Source: Costertonia aggregata
GTDB lineage: Bacteria > Bacteroidota > Bacteroidia > Flavobacteriales > Flavobacteriaceae
Assembly (NCBI RefSeq): GCF_013402795.1
Contig: NZ_CP058595.1
Coordinates: forward strand, 593,501 to 657,500
Length of the DNA: 64,000 bases
Direction: 5' to 3'
A model generated the notes under the pieces. It was not told where the DNA came from. It did not search any database and saw only the letters and a list, made by a program, of their open reading frames with translations. Each line of letters opens with the position of its first letter. The stretch's first letter is position 1. This document shows, in pieces, positions 6,372 through 15,385 of the stretch. A program made the translations under genes and the position numbers.

Positions 6372-8681
6372 TTATTTACCCTTTATACTCTCTTTCATTT
6401 GGTCAAAATCAGATTTTTCATCTTTTCTAGGCCACGAATTGTTCGTTGTATCAATATCAGCAGTTTCAGCTTTTGGATCTACGACGATGTTGGTCAACTC
6501 GTTTTGTGAAGATAGGACCAAACTTACCTTGTCATCGTTCTTTCTCCAAATCTCCGGCGGATACGTAATGTTTTCCTTACTACCATCGGCGTAGGTGTAT
6601 TCAACGATCAACGGCATGGGTATACCACCAGGTTTGTTATAGGTTACTTCGTAAAAGTATTTTGGCTCTTTTACTGCGGCACGTTCCGTTTCGGTCATGT
6701 TGTCCATCATAAACTCTTTTAATGTCTTAGAGCTTTCGGACGGTGATTTTCCTTTTAGGTTGGCATCAAAATCCTCACTGCCTTCTTCTGCTAAATAGAC
6801 CAATGGTGGTAGATCCGCTTCGGTCAAATTTCTAGCGGACATATATTCCTGCATTTTTTTGGTAGGCTTATCGGAAACATAATATTTCTTAACGCCTTCT
6901 ACCCCAATATCAACATAATCGGTGGTGTAGAACCAACCTCTCCAAAACCAATCCAAATCCACTGCGGAAGCATCTTCCATAGTCCTGAAAAAATCTTCGG
7001 GAGATGGGTGCTTGAACATCCACCTTTTTGAATAGGTCTTAAAAGCGTGGTCAAAAAGTTCGGGACCCATGACCGTTTCTCTTAAAATATTGAGGGCAGT
7101 GGCCGGTTTTCCGTAGGCATTTGGCCCTAGCTGATATACATTTTCCGGATTGGACATTATTGGGGCGATCGTACTTTGATCTCCGCTCATATATGGTACA
7201 ATCTTGGACGGCTCTCCCCTACGGGATGGGTATTTGGTGTTAGGTGCAATCACTTCTGGGTTTGCCTTGCCGAAATCCTGTTCAGCCAAATATTGCATAA
7301 AAGTATCGAGACCTTCATCCATCCATCCCCATTGGCGCTCATCAGAGTTTACGATCATTGGGAAAAAGTTGTGGCCCACCTCATGTATGATAACACTGAT
7401 CATACCGTACTTTACCCTATCGGAATACGTACCGTCCTCATTGGGGCGGCCGTAGTTCCAGCAAATCATGGGATACTCCATTCCCTGATTCTTCGCATGT
7501 ACCGAAATTGCCTTGTGATATGGGTAATCAAACGTGTAGTGGGAATATGATTTTAGAGTCTGTACTACCGCTTTGGTCGAATAGTCTTCCCATAAAGGAT
7601 TACCCTCTTTGGGATAAAGGGAAACCGCCATCACGTCTTTGTTTCCTATTTTTACGGCCTGCATGTCCCAAATGAACTTTCGAGACGTGGCAAAACCATA
7701 ATCCCTGACGTTTTCGGCCCTAAACTTCCAAGTTTTCTTTTTGGTCGAGAATGATTTTTCCGCAGCTTCGGCTTCGGCTTGGGTCACGATAAGCACTGGC
7801 TTATCGTATGATTTTTTAGCCTGTTCGTATCGCTTCATCATATCTTTTGAAAACACTTCCTTCCTGTTTAACAGAACTCCCGTTGCATCTAAAATGTGAT
7901 CGGCAGGGACCGTAATGTTAACATCGTAATTTCCAAAGGGTAATGCAAACTCGCCACTGCCCCAAAATTGATGGTTTTGCCATCCTTCAACATCGCTATA
8001 TACGGCCATTCTTGGGAAGAATTGAGCGATTACATAAGCACGATTGCCATCTTTTTCAAAATATTCATATCCGGATCTTGCACGGTTTACCGTGTGATCG
8101 GGAATGTTGTACCACCATTTTATCGAAAATGAATATTGACCGCCACTTTTTAGGGGCTGTGCCATATTTATGCGCATCATCGTTTGATTTATGGTGTAGG
8201 ACAAGGGCTTTCCAGAAGCGTCTTTTACAAATTCAATGTTAAAACCACCATCAAAAGGCTCTCCCATATATTTGCTCGCAAAACCGCCCGTTGTTTCGGC
8301 CAATGGCACACCACCGCCATTTCTCAATGGGGATTTGGAATCCTTTGCACGAACGTTCTGATCCAATTGAACCCAAAGAAATTCTAAATCATCGGGGGAA
8401 TTATTGGTGTACGTAATGGTTTCCTCGCCATAGATCTTGGCGTTTTTATCATCTAACTCAATATCCATTTTATAATCGGCCTGCTGCTGATAGTAATCGG
8501 GACCTGGTGCTCCAGATGCGGAACGATAGGTATTGGGAGTCGCAAACTCCTCGTACAACTGCTTGAATTTACTCTGGTTTACATGACCAGGTTCTTTTTC
8601 TTTTTGCTCTCCTTCCTGTGCAGAAACAGCTACTGCGAACACAAACAAAAGTGATGCAAAACAATACTTGATTTTATTCAT
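6372..8681 (-). CDS. Secreted M1-family zinc metallopeptidase
   Basis: A 769-aa aminopeptidase-type enzyme with a Sec signal (residues 1-21, cleavage after AVSA). The zinc site is complete: H433-E-V-G-H437 and E456, exactly the HExxH-x18-E spacing of the gluzincin M1 clan. NQGMEYP, about 30 residues before, takes the place of the GAMEN substrate-binding motif. The N-terminal beta-domain spans roughly residues 60-340 and the C-terminal 200 residues are strand-rich. It probably removes N-terminal residues from peptides in the periplasm or outside the cell. It is followed by its own terminator and preceded on the same strand by a DUF6702-like gene and two CarboxypepD_reg genes, a cluster I have seen in other flavobacteria. 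Confidence 0.93.
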   Translation of the reverse strand: MNKIKYCFASLLFVFAVAVSAQEGEQKEKEPGHVNQSKFKQLYEEFATPNTYRSASGAPGPDYYQQQADYKMDIELDDKNAKIYGEETITYTNNSPDDLEFLWVQLDQNVRAKDSKSPLRNGGGVPLAETTGGFASKYMGEPFDGGFNIEFVKDASGKPLSYTINQTMMRINMAQPLKSGGQYSFSIKWWYNIPDHTVNRARSGYEYFEKDGNRAYVIAQFFPRMAVYSDVEGWQNHQFWGSGEFALPFGNYDVNITVPADHILDATGVLLNRKEVFSKDMMKRYEQAKKSYDKPVLIVTQAEAEAAEKSFSTKKKTWKFRAENVRDYGFATSRKFIWDMQAVKIGNKDVMAVSLYPKEGNPLWEDYSTKAVVQTLKSYSHYTFDYPYHKAISVHAKNQGMEYPMICWNYGRPNEDGTYSDRVKYGMISVIIHEVGHNFFPMIVNSDERQWGWMDEGLDTFMQYLAEQDFGKANPEVIAPNTKYPSRRGEPSKIVPYMSGDQSTIAPIMSNPENVYQLGPNAYGKPATALNILRETVMGPELFDHAFKTYSKRWMFKHPSPEDFFRTMEDASAVDLDWFWRGWFYTTDYVDIGVEGVKKYYVSDKPTKKMQEYMSARNLTEADLPPLVYLAEEGSEDFDANLKGKSPSESSKTLKEFMMDNMTETERAAVKEPKYFYEVTYNKPGGIPMPLIVEYTYADGSKENITYPPEIWRKNDDKVSLVLSSQNELTNIVVDPKAETADIDTTNNSWPRKDEKSDFDQMKESIKGK

Positions 8682-8741
8682 TTTTTTATTGATTTTTAAT
8701 CCTCGGAAATTACCAATTTTTTAAGGAAAGGTTAAGGAATG

Positions 8742-9242
8742 TTATAAATTTAACATTCCTTTAGTATTGCCCCTCATCAGGACAAAACTCTTCTTTTTGC
8801 CATTGTATTTAAAATGAACCACGTTTTGTTGTTCATCGAACAAATCGGTCAATATTTCATTTTCAACAGTTACCGATGAAATCTTCGAAAAATCCACATT
8901 GGACACTTCTACGTAGCAAATTATAATGTCCTTATCATACTTACTTCCCAAATAATCGTACGTAACCGTTTCACCATCAATCGCTACCAGAAATTTGGTT
9001 TTCAAGTACTTTTCAACATATTCCTGGGCTATTTTAGATTCATCATCAGTGGCCAATTTTGCCGAAATGCCATAACGTTCCCCTAAAACCTTTTCCAAAT
9101 CATCAATGAATATTCGTGAAGTAATCTGTAGCGCTTTATCCTCGTCATCGTAATTTATATTGGTCACGCTTACATAAAACTTATGCCCCACCGTAAACGC
9201 GAACAAGGGCAGTAGGAAAAGAATCAATACTTTTTTTAACAT
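8742..9242 (-). CDS. DUF6702-like secreted protein
   Basis: A 166-aa protein with a short hydrophobic signal (residues 3-17) followed directly by HKFYVSVTNINYDDEDKALQ, and later SRIFIDDLEKVLGERYG. The H-x-FYVS, N-Y and IF-DDLE pattern fits the Bacteroidota family known as DUF6702, of unknown function, often located beside M1 peptidases and CarboxypepD_reg proteins. The rest is predicted to be beta-rich. The 60-nt gap to the M1 gene suggests co-transcription. No catalytic residues are recognisable. Confidence 0.75.
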   Translation of the reverse strand: MLKKVLILFLLPLFAFTVGHKFYVSVTNINYDDEDKALQITSRIFIDDLEKVLGERYGISAKLATDDESKIAQEYVEKYLKTKFLVAIDGETVTYDYLGSKYDKDIIICYVEVSNVDFSKISSVTVENEILTDLFDEQQNVVHFKYNGKKKSFVLMRGNTKGMLNL

Positions 9243-9317
9243 AAAAACTATATTTTTAAGGTGCTATAGCGCAGAACAATTCAAAACAATTCCCATGCCA
9301 GTTTTAGCCATGATCTA

Positions 9318-10109
9318 TCAATCTAACTTATTATTCTTACGATACACATCGCTTTTCGACTTTAAAAATTCCCAAATCCTTAATTCATCTTTACCATCGG
9401 CAATTGCAGCAAAAGTATCGTCTACCTCGCAGAAATACATAAAGTCGTTTATTCTATCCATAGGAATTTTAAAATCTTTTACAAATACAGAGTCTTTGTA
9501 GAGTTGTTGTATTCGTAGGGTACGCCGGTACTTTTTATCGGTCGCCACACGTTTTTTCAGCATTTTGGTGCGACCCGTAATGGCGTTTATGAGCGGATTA
9601 AAGGGAACGCTGGTAAGCGTGCCCACAGAAAAGGGCCCGAATGAAGCTTCTTTCAGCAGCCGTTCGCTCTGCGTAAATGTTTTTGCATTGGCATTGGGAA
9701 GCCCCAAAGTTTGTGCTGTTACTACGGGTTCGGTCTTGAGCGTTCCCACATCCGAGCCCAAATTACCGGAAAGGTTGTAAGGCCTTACGGTGACTTCATC
9801 CAATTCATTCACGAATTCCTCTAAGGTAATGGTCAAAAAAGTACTTTCCAAAAGAGAGACAGTAACTACGATTTCCTTCTTTTTATATTTTAGTGCCGTA
9901 AACACAATCGTATCGTTTCGCCTAGCAGGAATCGAGAAATTACCCTCGGCATCGGTAATCGTGGACTTCAAGAAAGTTTTGTTGAAAATATAAACATCGG
10001 CCACATCGGTATCGGTACTTTTTACCTTACCGGTCAAAATATCCGAGGTTTGGGCATTTGCAAAAATACCCAGCATTACCATAAGAAGAAAAAAACCTCT
10101 ATTCTTCAG
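9318..10109 (-). CDS. CarboxypepD_reg-like secreted protein, probable CTG start
   Basis: This protein has an N-terminal carboxypeptidase-regulatory-like beta-sandwich (about 85 residues: LTGKV..., then TDAEGNFSIPARRNDTIVFTA) followed by a family-specific C-terminal domain ending WEFLKSKSDVYRKNN. The first ATG (10082) would give MVMLGIFANAQ, a signal peptide without its basic end. Reading upstream in frame from CTG at 10109 gives (M)KNRGFFLLMVMLGIFANAQ, a textbook signal with cleavage at ANA-Q. The only upstream codons before the next stop are K, C, N and K, so CTG is the best start (263 aa). This start overlaps the stop of the preceding paralogue by 11 nt. Function is unknown; a role at the cell envelope is inferred. 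Confidence 0.8.
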   Translation of the reverse strand: MKNRGFFLLMVMLGIFANAQTSDILTGKVKSTDTDVADVYIFNKTFLKSTITDAEGNFSIPARRNDTIVFTALKYKKKEIVVTVSLLESTFLTITLEEFVNELDEVTVRPYNLSGNLGSDVGTLKTEPVVTAQTLGLPNANAKTFTQSERLLKEASFGPFSVGTLTSVPFNPLINAITGRTKMLKKRVATDKKYRRTLRIQQLYKDSVFVKDFKIPMDRINDFMYFCEVDDTFAAIADGKDELRIWEFLKSKSDVYRKNNKLD

Positions 10110-10848
10110 CTTGCAGTTCTTTTAAATAAGTCTTGCTGTGGGTCACCAGAAAGTCTATCAACTGAAACTCGTTATCTTTCTGTAAGAGGGACTGCGATGG
10201 CATTTTGGCATCACAATACAATAAAAAGGCATCTATTTTGTCTTGGGGCAATTTAAGATCCATCACAAAAAATTCATCGTCATAAACCGTGCGTAGCACT
10301 TCGCTCACTTTTAAAGGTGGGCGCTCCTCCCCTTCCTCGGTCTTTACCGCCTTGAACAGTGCCTTGAATATATTTTTGATGTTGAGCCCGTCCTGCATTC
10401 CTCTCTCGGTTTGCGAAAGGGCAATGTTCTGCACCTCGGAAGTACGGTCTATTTCGTATTCATAACCCTTGAACTCCTCATTCTTTACCTCTAAAAATTT
10501 TTCCTGGTTTTCGGGGGAAACCACCACCTCATCCAGCTCGGTCACCTTTTCGTTCACCTCGACCACAAGCCTGTTGTTTTTTAGAATGGCATCGGTTATG
10601 ACGACCGATTTCAATTCATAGTTTACCGCTGTAAATACCAACAGGTCGCCTACTTTGACCCATGTTTCAAATTGTCCGTTATCATTCGTACTTACGGCCT
10701 TTTCGGTATTTACGTTTATGACATATTCATTGGAAACGTTACTGTCACGATACATGACCTTACCACGCAACAAAACACGATCGTCTTCTTGTGCCTGTAC
10801 GGAGACAAACAGCAAAAAGGAAAAGAAAAGAAGTATGTGGTTTTTCAT
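10099..10848 (-). CDS. CarboxypepD_reg-like secreted protein, paralogue of its downstream neighbour
   Basis: A 249-aa protein with a clear Sec signal (residues 1-19, ending VQAQ), a CarboxypepD_reg-like domain (LLRGKVMYRDSNV, then TNDNGQFETWVKVGDLLVFTA) and a C-terminal domain shared with the next gene: FFVMDLKLPQDKIDAFLLYC here matches a VFVKDFKIPMDRINDFMYFC segment there. The pair clearly arose by duplication. The stop overlaps the likely CTG start of the downstream gene, which suggests coupled translation. The function of the C-terminal domain is not known to me. Confidence 0.85.
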   Translation of the reverse strand: MKNHILLFFSFLLFVSVQAQEDDRVLLRGKVMYRDSNVSNEYVINVNTEKAVSTNDNGQFETWVKVGDLLVFTAVNYELKSVVITDAILKNNRLVVEVNEKVTELDEVVVSPENQEKFLEVKNEEFKGYEYEIDRTSEVQNIALSQTERGMQDGLNIKNIFKALFKAVKTEEGEERPPLKVSEVLRTVYDDEFFVMDLKLPQDKIDAFLLYCDAKMPSQSLLQKDNEFQLIDFLVTHSKTYLKELQAEE

Positions 10849-11063
10849 GGTGTTTTGCTACAATTAGTGGAATATAAAGAAAATGTAAGTTGAAGTTAAA
10901 AAAAAATCAAGATGATTAAACTTTTGTTAATGTGTTCAAATATGCTTTTTTTGATGCAAAAAACCGGATGTAATGCTCTTGGGCATAAAATTATGTACCG
11001 CTCACTTCACCTTGATAGAAGTGTATTTTAAAGTATAAAATTAGAAATATTACCGTATAACCT

Positions 11064-11071
11064 TACATTTG
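11064..11071 (+). promoter_or_regulatory. Putative promoter of the first fibre cassette
   Basis: TACATTTG matches TAnnTTTG and lies 33 nt before the chosen start at 11105. An in-frame ATG at 11069 falls inside this element, which supports the downstream start. Confidence 0.5.
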
Positions 11072-11104
11072 TCTGTATTATTTAGGAAAAGAAACCATAT
11101 CCCC

Positions 11105-14089
11105 ATGAAACTAAAATCCATACTTTTTACGGCCTGTTTGTTCATGAGCCTTACCGCTTTGGGCCAAATAAAAATTGGTGATAACCCACAAAATATTGAT
11201 GCAGCATCTGTTTTGGAGCTGGAAAGCCAGTCAAGGGCGTTGGTCATAACCCGGGTGAATACGGCCCAAATGAACAGTATTACACCTTTGGCCGGGGCTT
11301 TGGTCTACAATACCGATCTACAATGCGTACATTACTATGACGGGGCGCAATGGGTGAATTTTTGTGATTCGCAAACCTTCACTACCGAAGCTATCGTAAA
11401 TACGAACGAGACTATTGTGATTACCCCGGATTTGGACAACGCCAGCTCCAATTTCGAAATCGCCAAAAGGGGAATCCAATCCGACAATATAACCATTGGA
11501 GGCGTAAATACGGGAAACATACAGGATGGGACAATTTTGGGAGATGATATACAAGCGGGAGCGATTACAACGACCAATATTGCGAACAATGCTATTACTA
11601 CAGATAAAATTGCAGATCAAACCATACAAACCATTGATATTTTGCCTGCAAACAACAACGATGTCCTAACCACTGAGGGCTCAACCGTGGTCTGGAAAAG
11701 ATTATCGGCATTGAATATTGATGGGGAAAACATTACAACCAACGACGGATCCATCGCCATAACTTCAGGAGCTAATGGTTCTGTCTTATTGCCGGTTGAT
11801 ATAGAGGTTGCACCATTGGGCATAACCACTGCAAAATTAAGCGATGACGCTGTAAATAACAGTAAGTTGGCAGATGGTGCGGTACGGAGGGAAAATATGA
11901 CACCTGATGCCATTTCCTCTGCCGAAATAGAAGATAGAACAATAGTTCCCAATGATTTAGCGGATGGCACTACTGCTGGAGAAGTAATACAATGGGACGG
12001 GACTGACTGGAGACTTGTTGAAGTGTCATCACTTTCGGTTACCGAAGTTGATGGAGTTATCGGAAACGAGGTAACAGGGCCCACCGATACCACTTTACAG
12101 GTAAATGGGCTAGGCACGAGTACCGACCCGTTAACATTGGATGTTTCTCCGGAAGGAATCAATACTGTAGAGCTGGCAACCGATGCGGTTACCACTATAA
12201 AAATTCTCGATGCCAATATAACCGATGCCAAACTGGATAAGGCCAATATTCCCCTAAGTGGTTTTGGTGCTGCAGGGGCCGCTTTGGATTTGGGCAGCAA
12301 CCAAATCAACAATCTTTTAGACCCTACCCTAAATCAAGATGCAGCAACAAAAATATACGTTGATAATGCAGTGGGCGGTATAAATACCCTTGCCGATGGG
12401 AGGATTTATATTGGTGACGGAACAGATACCGCCCAGGAAATTATTCTTGGCGGCGACGCTACTTTGGCCAATGATGGGACTTTGACCATAGCAAATAATG
12501 CGATTACCACTATAAAGATTCTCGACGCCAATATAACCAACGCCAAACTGGACAAGGCCAATATTCCCTTGAGCGGCTTTGCAGCAGCAGCAGCAGCATT
12601 GGATTTAGGTAATAATCAAGTTAATAATCTAGCTAATCCTACACTAAATCAAGATGCAGCTACCAAATTGTATGTAGATACGGCTATAGGAGGTGTCAAT
12701 ACACTGGCCGATGGAAGAATTTATATTGGTGATGCCACTAACAATGTTCAAGAAGTAGCAATCACAGGAGATGCCACCTTATCAAACACTGGGGTTCTGA
12801 CCATTGCAAACGATGCGATTACCACGACAAAAATATTAAACGATGCCGTGACCATTGACAAAATCAACGGGGACGGAGCTCTAAATTCTTTGTTGGTGAC
12901 TGATGGCGCAGGTGATCCTTTTTGGATAGAGAGGGATCTATTGGTTGACGGTACTACCGTAGGCTTTAACGCAACGCCCCAATTGGAAGTTTTGGAAAAC
13001 GGTATAACCAATCTTCAAATGGCCGATAATGCCATAAATACTGATGAGATTGTTGATGATGCGGTAAATGCAATCAAAATAGCACCAGATGTTGCAGGAA
13101 CTGGTTTACAACAAAATGCGACGACCGGAGCACTTGAGATAAACCCTGCTACAATAACGGGGGACGGGGACATCACATCAACAGAACTTACCATTACAGG
13201 CGGTATCGATGCTGCTTTCAACAATGTAACGCTAGAAATTGCAGCTGATGCAGTGACTACGGTAAAGATTCTCGACAACAATGTAACCCCTGCGAAAATC
13301 GCACAAGGAGCGAGTGGGAATGTCCTTACGACCGATGCTTCCGGTGATGTGGTATGGGCAGCTCCATCAGAAGCTACCGTAACCGCTACGGCGGGCTCTG
13401 TATTTTTTGCCAATGGCTCAAATGGGGTTGCAGAAAATAATGCCCAGTTGTTTTGGGATGCTACCAATAATAGATTGGGAGTAGGGGCAGCTACTAGGCC
13501 ATTGGCAAACAAATTGACCGTAGATGGTACTACAAGAACATCGGGACTTTTAAATTCCAATGGTACCGAAGGGACTCCTTCTTATAGATTCAGTAATGAT
13601 ACGGGGCTAGATACTGGTATGTATTTTCCCGCTCAAGATCAGTTAGCGTTTTCTGCTGGAGGTCAAGAAATACTGAGATTAAGAGAATCAGTTGGCAATG
13701 GTTTGGAAGCAATCATTGAAGGAACTTTGGAGCTCAATGACCAACTTGTTGACATAAATGGAAACACGGGAAATGTCGGTGATGTATTAAAAGCAACAGC
13801 CACTGGCACTGAGTGGGCTGAACCAGCTGTGGTTGTCATGGGTAAAGCTAATGGTGCCAATGCCATTAAGGTCAGTGGTGCTACAGTAGCTGGTGGCGGT
13901 GGAATAAATACTGTATCATTCAATACGGCTAGAGGGGACAACAACTACATAATTCAAGTAAGTGTAGTTGGGGACAATAGAATTTATGTTACGGCTCAAA
14001 CAACAGGTTCTTTCACGGTAGAAATTAGAAGAAACAGTGATAATGCCTTGGTTGTTGCTGAATGGTTCTTTACAATAACAGATTTCTAA
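11105..14089 (+). CDS. Fibre-like secreted protein A1 with phage-tail-fibre-type repeats
   Basis: A 994-aa predicted surface fibre. Order: Sec signal (1-20, ending TALG-Q); a conserved block of about 75 residues (IKIGDNPQNIDAASVLELES ... PLAGALVYNTD ... CVHYYDGAQWVNFC); then low-complexity repeats of the type A-[IV]-T-T-x-K-[IL] with D/N-rich turns; two exact-period 105-aa repeats (nt 12188-12817) each holding ALDLG-x-NQ-[IV]-NNL and NQDAATK-x-YVD; a segment LGVGAATRPLANKLTVDGTT like those before tail-fibre heads; and a C-terminal beta domain. DAATK-x-YVD and A-[IV]-TT-x-KI repeats are typical of phage tail fibres. It lacks a T9SS C-terminal domain. Gene B1 follows after 1 nt. Adhesion is an inference. 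The start at 11105 is fixed by the signal peptide. Confidence 0.85.
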   Translation: MKLKSILFTACLFMSLTALGQIKIGDNPQNIDAASVLELESQSRALVITRVNTAQMNSITPLAGALVYNTDLQCVHYYDGAQWVNFCDSQTFTTEAIVNTNETIVITPDLDNASSNFEIAKRGIQSDNITIGGVNTGNIQDGTILGDDIQAGAITTTNIANNAITTDKIADQTIQTIDILPANNNDVLTTEGSTVVWKRLSALNIDGENITTNDGSIAITSGANGSVLLPVDIEVAPLGITTAKLSDDAVNNSKLADGAVRRENMTPDAISSAEIEDRTIVPNDLADGTTAGEVIQWDGTDWRLVEVSSLSVTEVDGVIGNEVTGPTDTTLQVNGLGTSTDPLTLDVSPEGINTVELATDAVTTIKILDANITDAKLDKANIPLSGFGAAGAALDLGSNQINNLLDPTLNQDAATKIYVDNAVGGINTLADGRIYIGDGTDTAQEIILGGDATLANDGTLTIANNAITTIKILDANITNAKLDKANIPLSGFAAAAAALDLGNNQVNNLANPTLNQDAATKLYVDTAIGGVNTLADGRIYIGDATNNVQEVAITGDATLSNTGVLTIANDAITTTKILNDAVTIDKINGDGALNSLLVTDGAGDPFWIERDLLVDGTTVGFNATPQLEVLENGITNLQMADNAINTDEIVDDAVNAIKIAPDVAGTGLQQNATTGALEINPATITGDGDITSTELTITGGIDAAFNNVTLEIAADAVTTVKILDNNVTPAKIAQGASGNVLTTDASGDVVWAAPSEATVTATAGSVFFANGSNGVAENNAQLFWDATNNRLGVGAATRPLANKLTVDGTTRTSGLLNSNGTEGTPSYRFSNDTGLDTGMYFPAQDQLAFSAGGQEILRLRESVGNGLEAIIEGTLELNDQLVDINGNTGNVGDVLKATATGTEWAEPAVVVMGKANGANAIKVSGATVAGGGGINTVSFNTARGDNNYIIQVSVVGDNRIYVTAQTTGSFTVEIRRNSDNALVVAEWFFTITDF
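12188..12817 (+). repeat. Two tandem 315-bp in-frame repeats in fibre gene A1
   Basis: The segment starting GTTACCACTATAAAAATTCT at 12188 recurs at 12503 and, diverged, at 12818, so the period is exactly 315 bp (105 codons). Each full unit encodes TTIKILDANIT, ANIPLSGF, a DLG-x-NQ-x-NNL stretch, NQDAATK-x-YVD and TLADGRIYIGD. The third copy is only partial before the sequence diverges. Confidence 0.85.
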
Positions 14090-14090
14090 A

Positions 14091-15254
14091 ATGAAAAACC
14101 TTCTCCATATATCGTTTTTCTTGGTCATCGTTCTGGGTAACGCACAAACTGCTTTATATAATAGTGGCAACCTACGTATTCATGAAAATGGACAATTGGG
14201 CTTTCACACCAACCTTATCAACGATAATGCCTTTGACCAAAATTTAGGGCTCACCGGGTTTTACGGTGCTGAACGTGTTGGGGTTTCGGGAGCTTTTGCC
14301 CCAACTTTTTATGATGTCGAAATTGCAAACGACGCCGGGGTTGCCTTGGATGTAGGCCTAAATATTGAAAATAATGTCAATTTTATCGTAGGGGATTTTA
14401 TTACGCCCAGAAACCTGGAGGTCATCTACCTTAATTTTCTTCAAAACAGTTTTTATTCCGGTGAGGCCGATATTTCCAAAATAAACGGCTATGCCCAAAT
14501 GGAAAACCGGCAAATGTTTTCTTTTCCCGTCGGGGATGCCTTGCACTTACGACCGTTGATATTGAATTCACAATTGGTAAATACCTTTGCACGCTGTGCC
14601 TACTTTAGGGAAGACCCGGGCAATCCCGTTTCTATAGACGAGGAATTTGATAGGGATGACCGGCCACGTACCATGGGTGAGATCAGCGCAACGGAGTTTT
14701 GGCGTTTGAACGGTACCGTACCTTCGACCGTAACCCTAAGCTGGAACGCACAGAGCAATATGGTAGATATCGCTTCGGAATTGGATAACATTACGATCGT
14801 AGGGTGGAACAAATCCATTCGCCGATGGGTAGAAATCGGCGTCACGGCCCGTAGTGGTGATATTACCGAGGGATTTGCCATTTCTGAAACCTTTAATCCC
14901 GATGATTTTGATGCATTATCCTTTGCGGGAGTCCCCGTGCCTACCGATACGTTTGCCGTCAATAATCCCACGTTGGGCAATTATTACATTTCGCCAAATG
15001 GTGACGGTAGAAACGATTTTCTGGTTTTTGACGATTTGGGCGAATCACCCAATAATTTTTTACAGATCTACGACCGCTATGGTCTTAAGGTATTCGAGGC
15101 CACAAATTATGTTGACGAATTTGGAGGAACTTCAAATGTGGATAATTTAGTCGTCAATCGAGCGGCGGGACTTCCAAACGGAGTATATTTTTATGTGATG
15201 AATCTGTTGGACCTAGAATTAAATTACCAGGGTTTTCTGTATTTGGATAGGTAA
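14091..15254 (+). CDS. Secreted protein B1 with T9SS type B sorting domain
   Basis: A 387-aa protein with a Sec signal (1-19, ending GNAQ), a beta-rich body (about 20-290) and a C-terminal domain from about residue 297: NYYISPNGDGRNDFLVFDDL, then LQIYDRYGLKVFE, and GLPNGVYFYVMNL near the end. SPNGDG-x-ND, IYDRYG and LP-G-YFY are hallmarks of the gliding-motility-associated (type B) sorting domain that directs proteins through T9SS to the cell surface. The gene starts 1 nt after fibre gene A1 and is homologous along its length to B2 at 17825. The body (for example TLYDVEI-like FYDVEI, FPVGD and FWRLNG) is not a family I can name. I infer that A1 and B1 work together. Confidence 0.88.
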   Translation: MKNLLHISFFLVIVLGNAQTALYNSGNLRIHENGQLGFHTNLINDNAFDQNLGLTGFYGAERVGVSGAFAPTFYDVEIANDAGVALDVGLNIENNVNFIVGDFITPRNLEVIYLNFLQNSFYSGEADISKINGYAQMENRQMFSFPVGDALHLRPLILNSQLVNTFARCAYFREDPGNPVSIDEEFDRDDRPRTMGEISATEFWRLNGTVPSTVTLSWNAQSNMVDIASELDNITIVGWNKSIRRWVEIGVTARSGDITEGFAISETFNPDDFDALSFAGVPVPTDTFAVNNPTLGNYYISPNGDGRNDFLVFDDLGESPNNFLQIYDRYGLKVFEATNYVDEFGGTSNVDNLVVNRAAGLPNGVYFYVMNLLDLELNYQGFLYLDR

Positions 15255-15385
15255 ATGGCCAAATTCCAATTCATTGTACTTTTTTCGACCATTATAGGCC
15301 ACATAATCTTTACAATTCAAGCAATTTATATAACAATGGTCTTATTTTTGAGTTATAGTTAAGATACTTATTCAAAATTACGGTT

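Noticed and set aside
11617-12312. 231-aa open frame on the minus strand opposite fibre gene A1
   Set aside because: It is a shadow of the repeat-rich plus-strand gene, rich in Ser/Val/Ala from its codon pattern, with no start signal and no recognisable domain. The same applies to the minus-strand frames at 12748-13011, 13015-13560 and 13663-13944.
12188-12817. Regular repeats resembling a CRISPR array
   Set aside because: The period is 315 bp, in frame, with no short repeat-spacer structure and no cas genes; it is protein repeat DNA.
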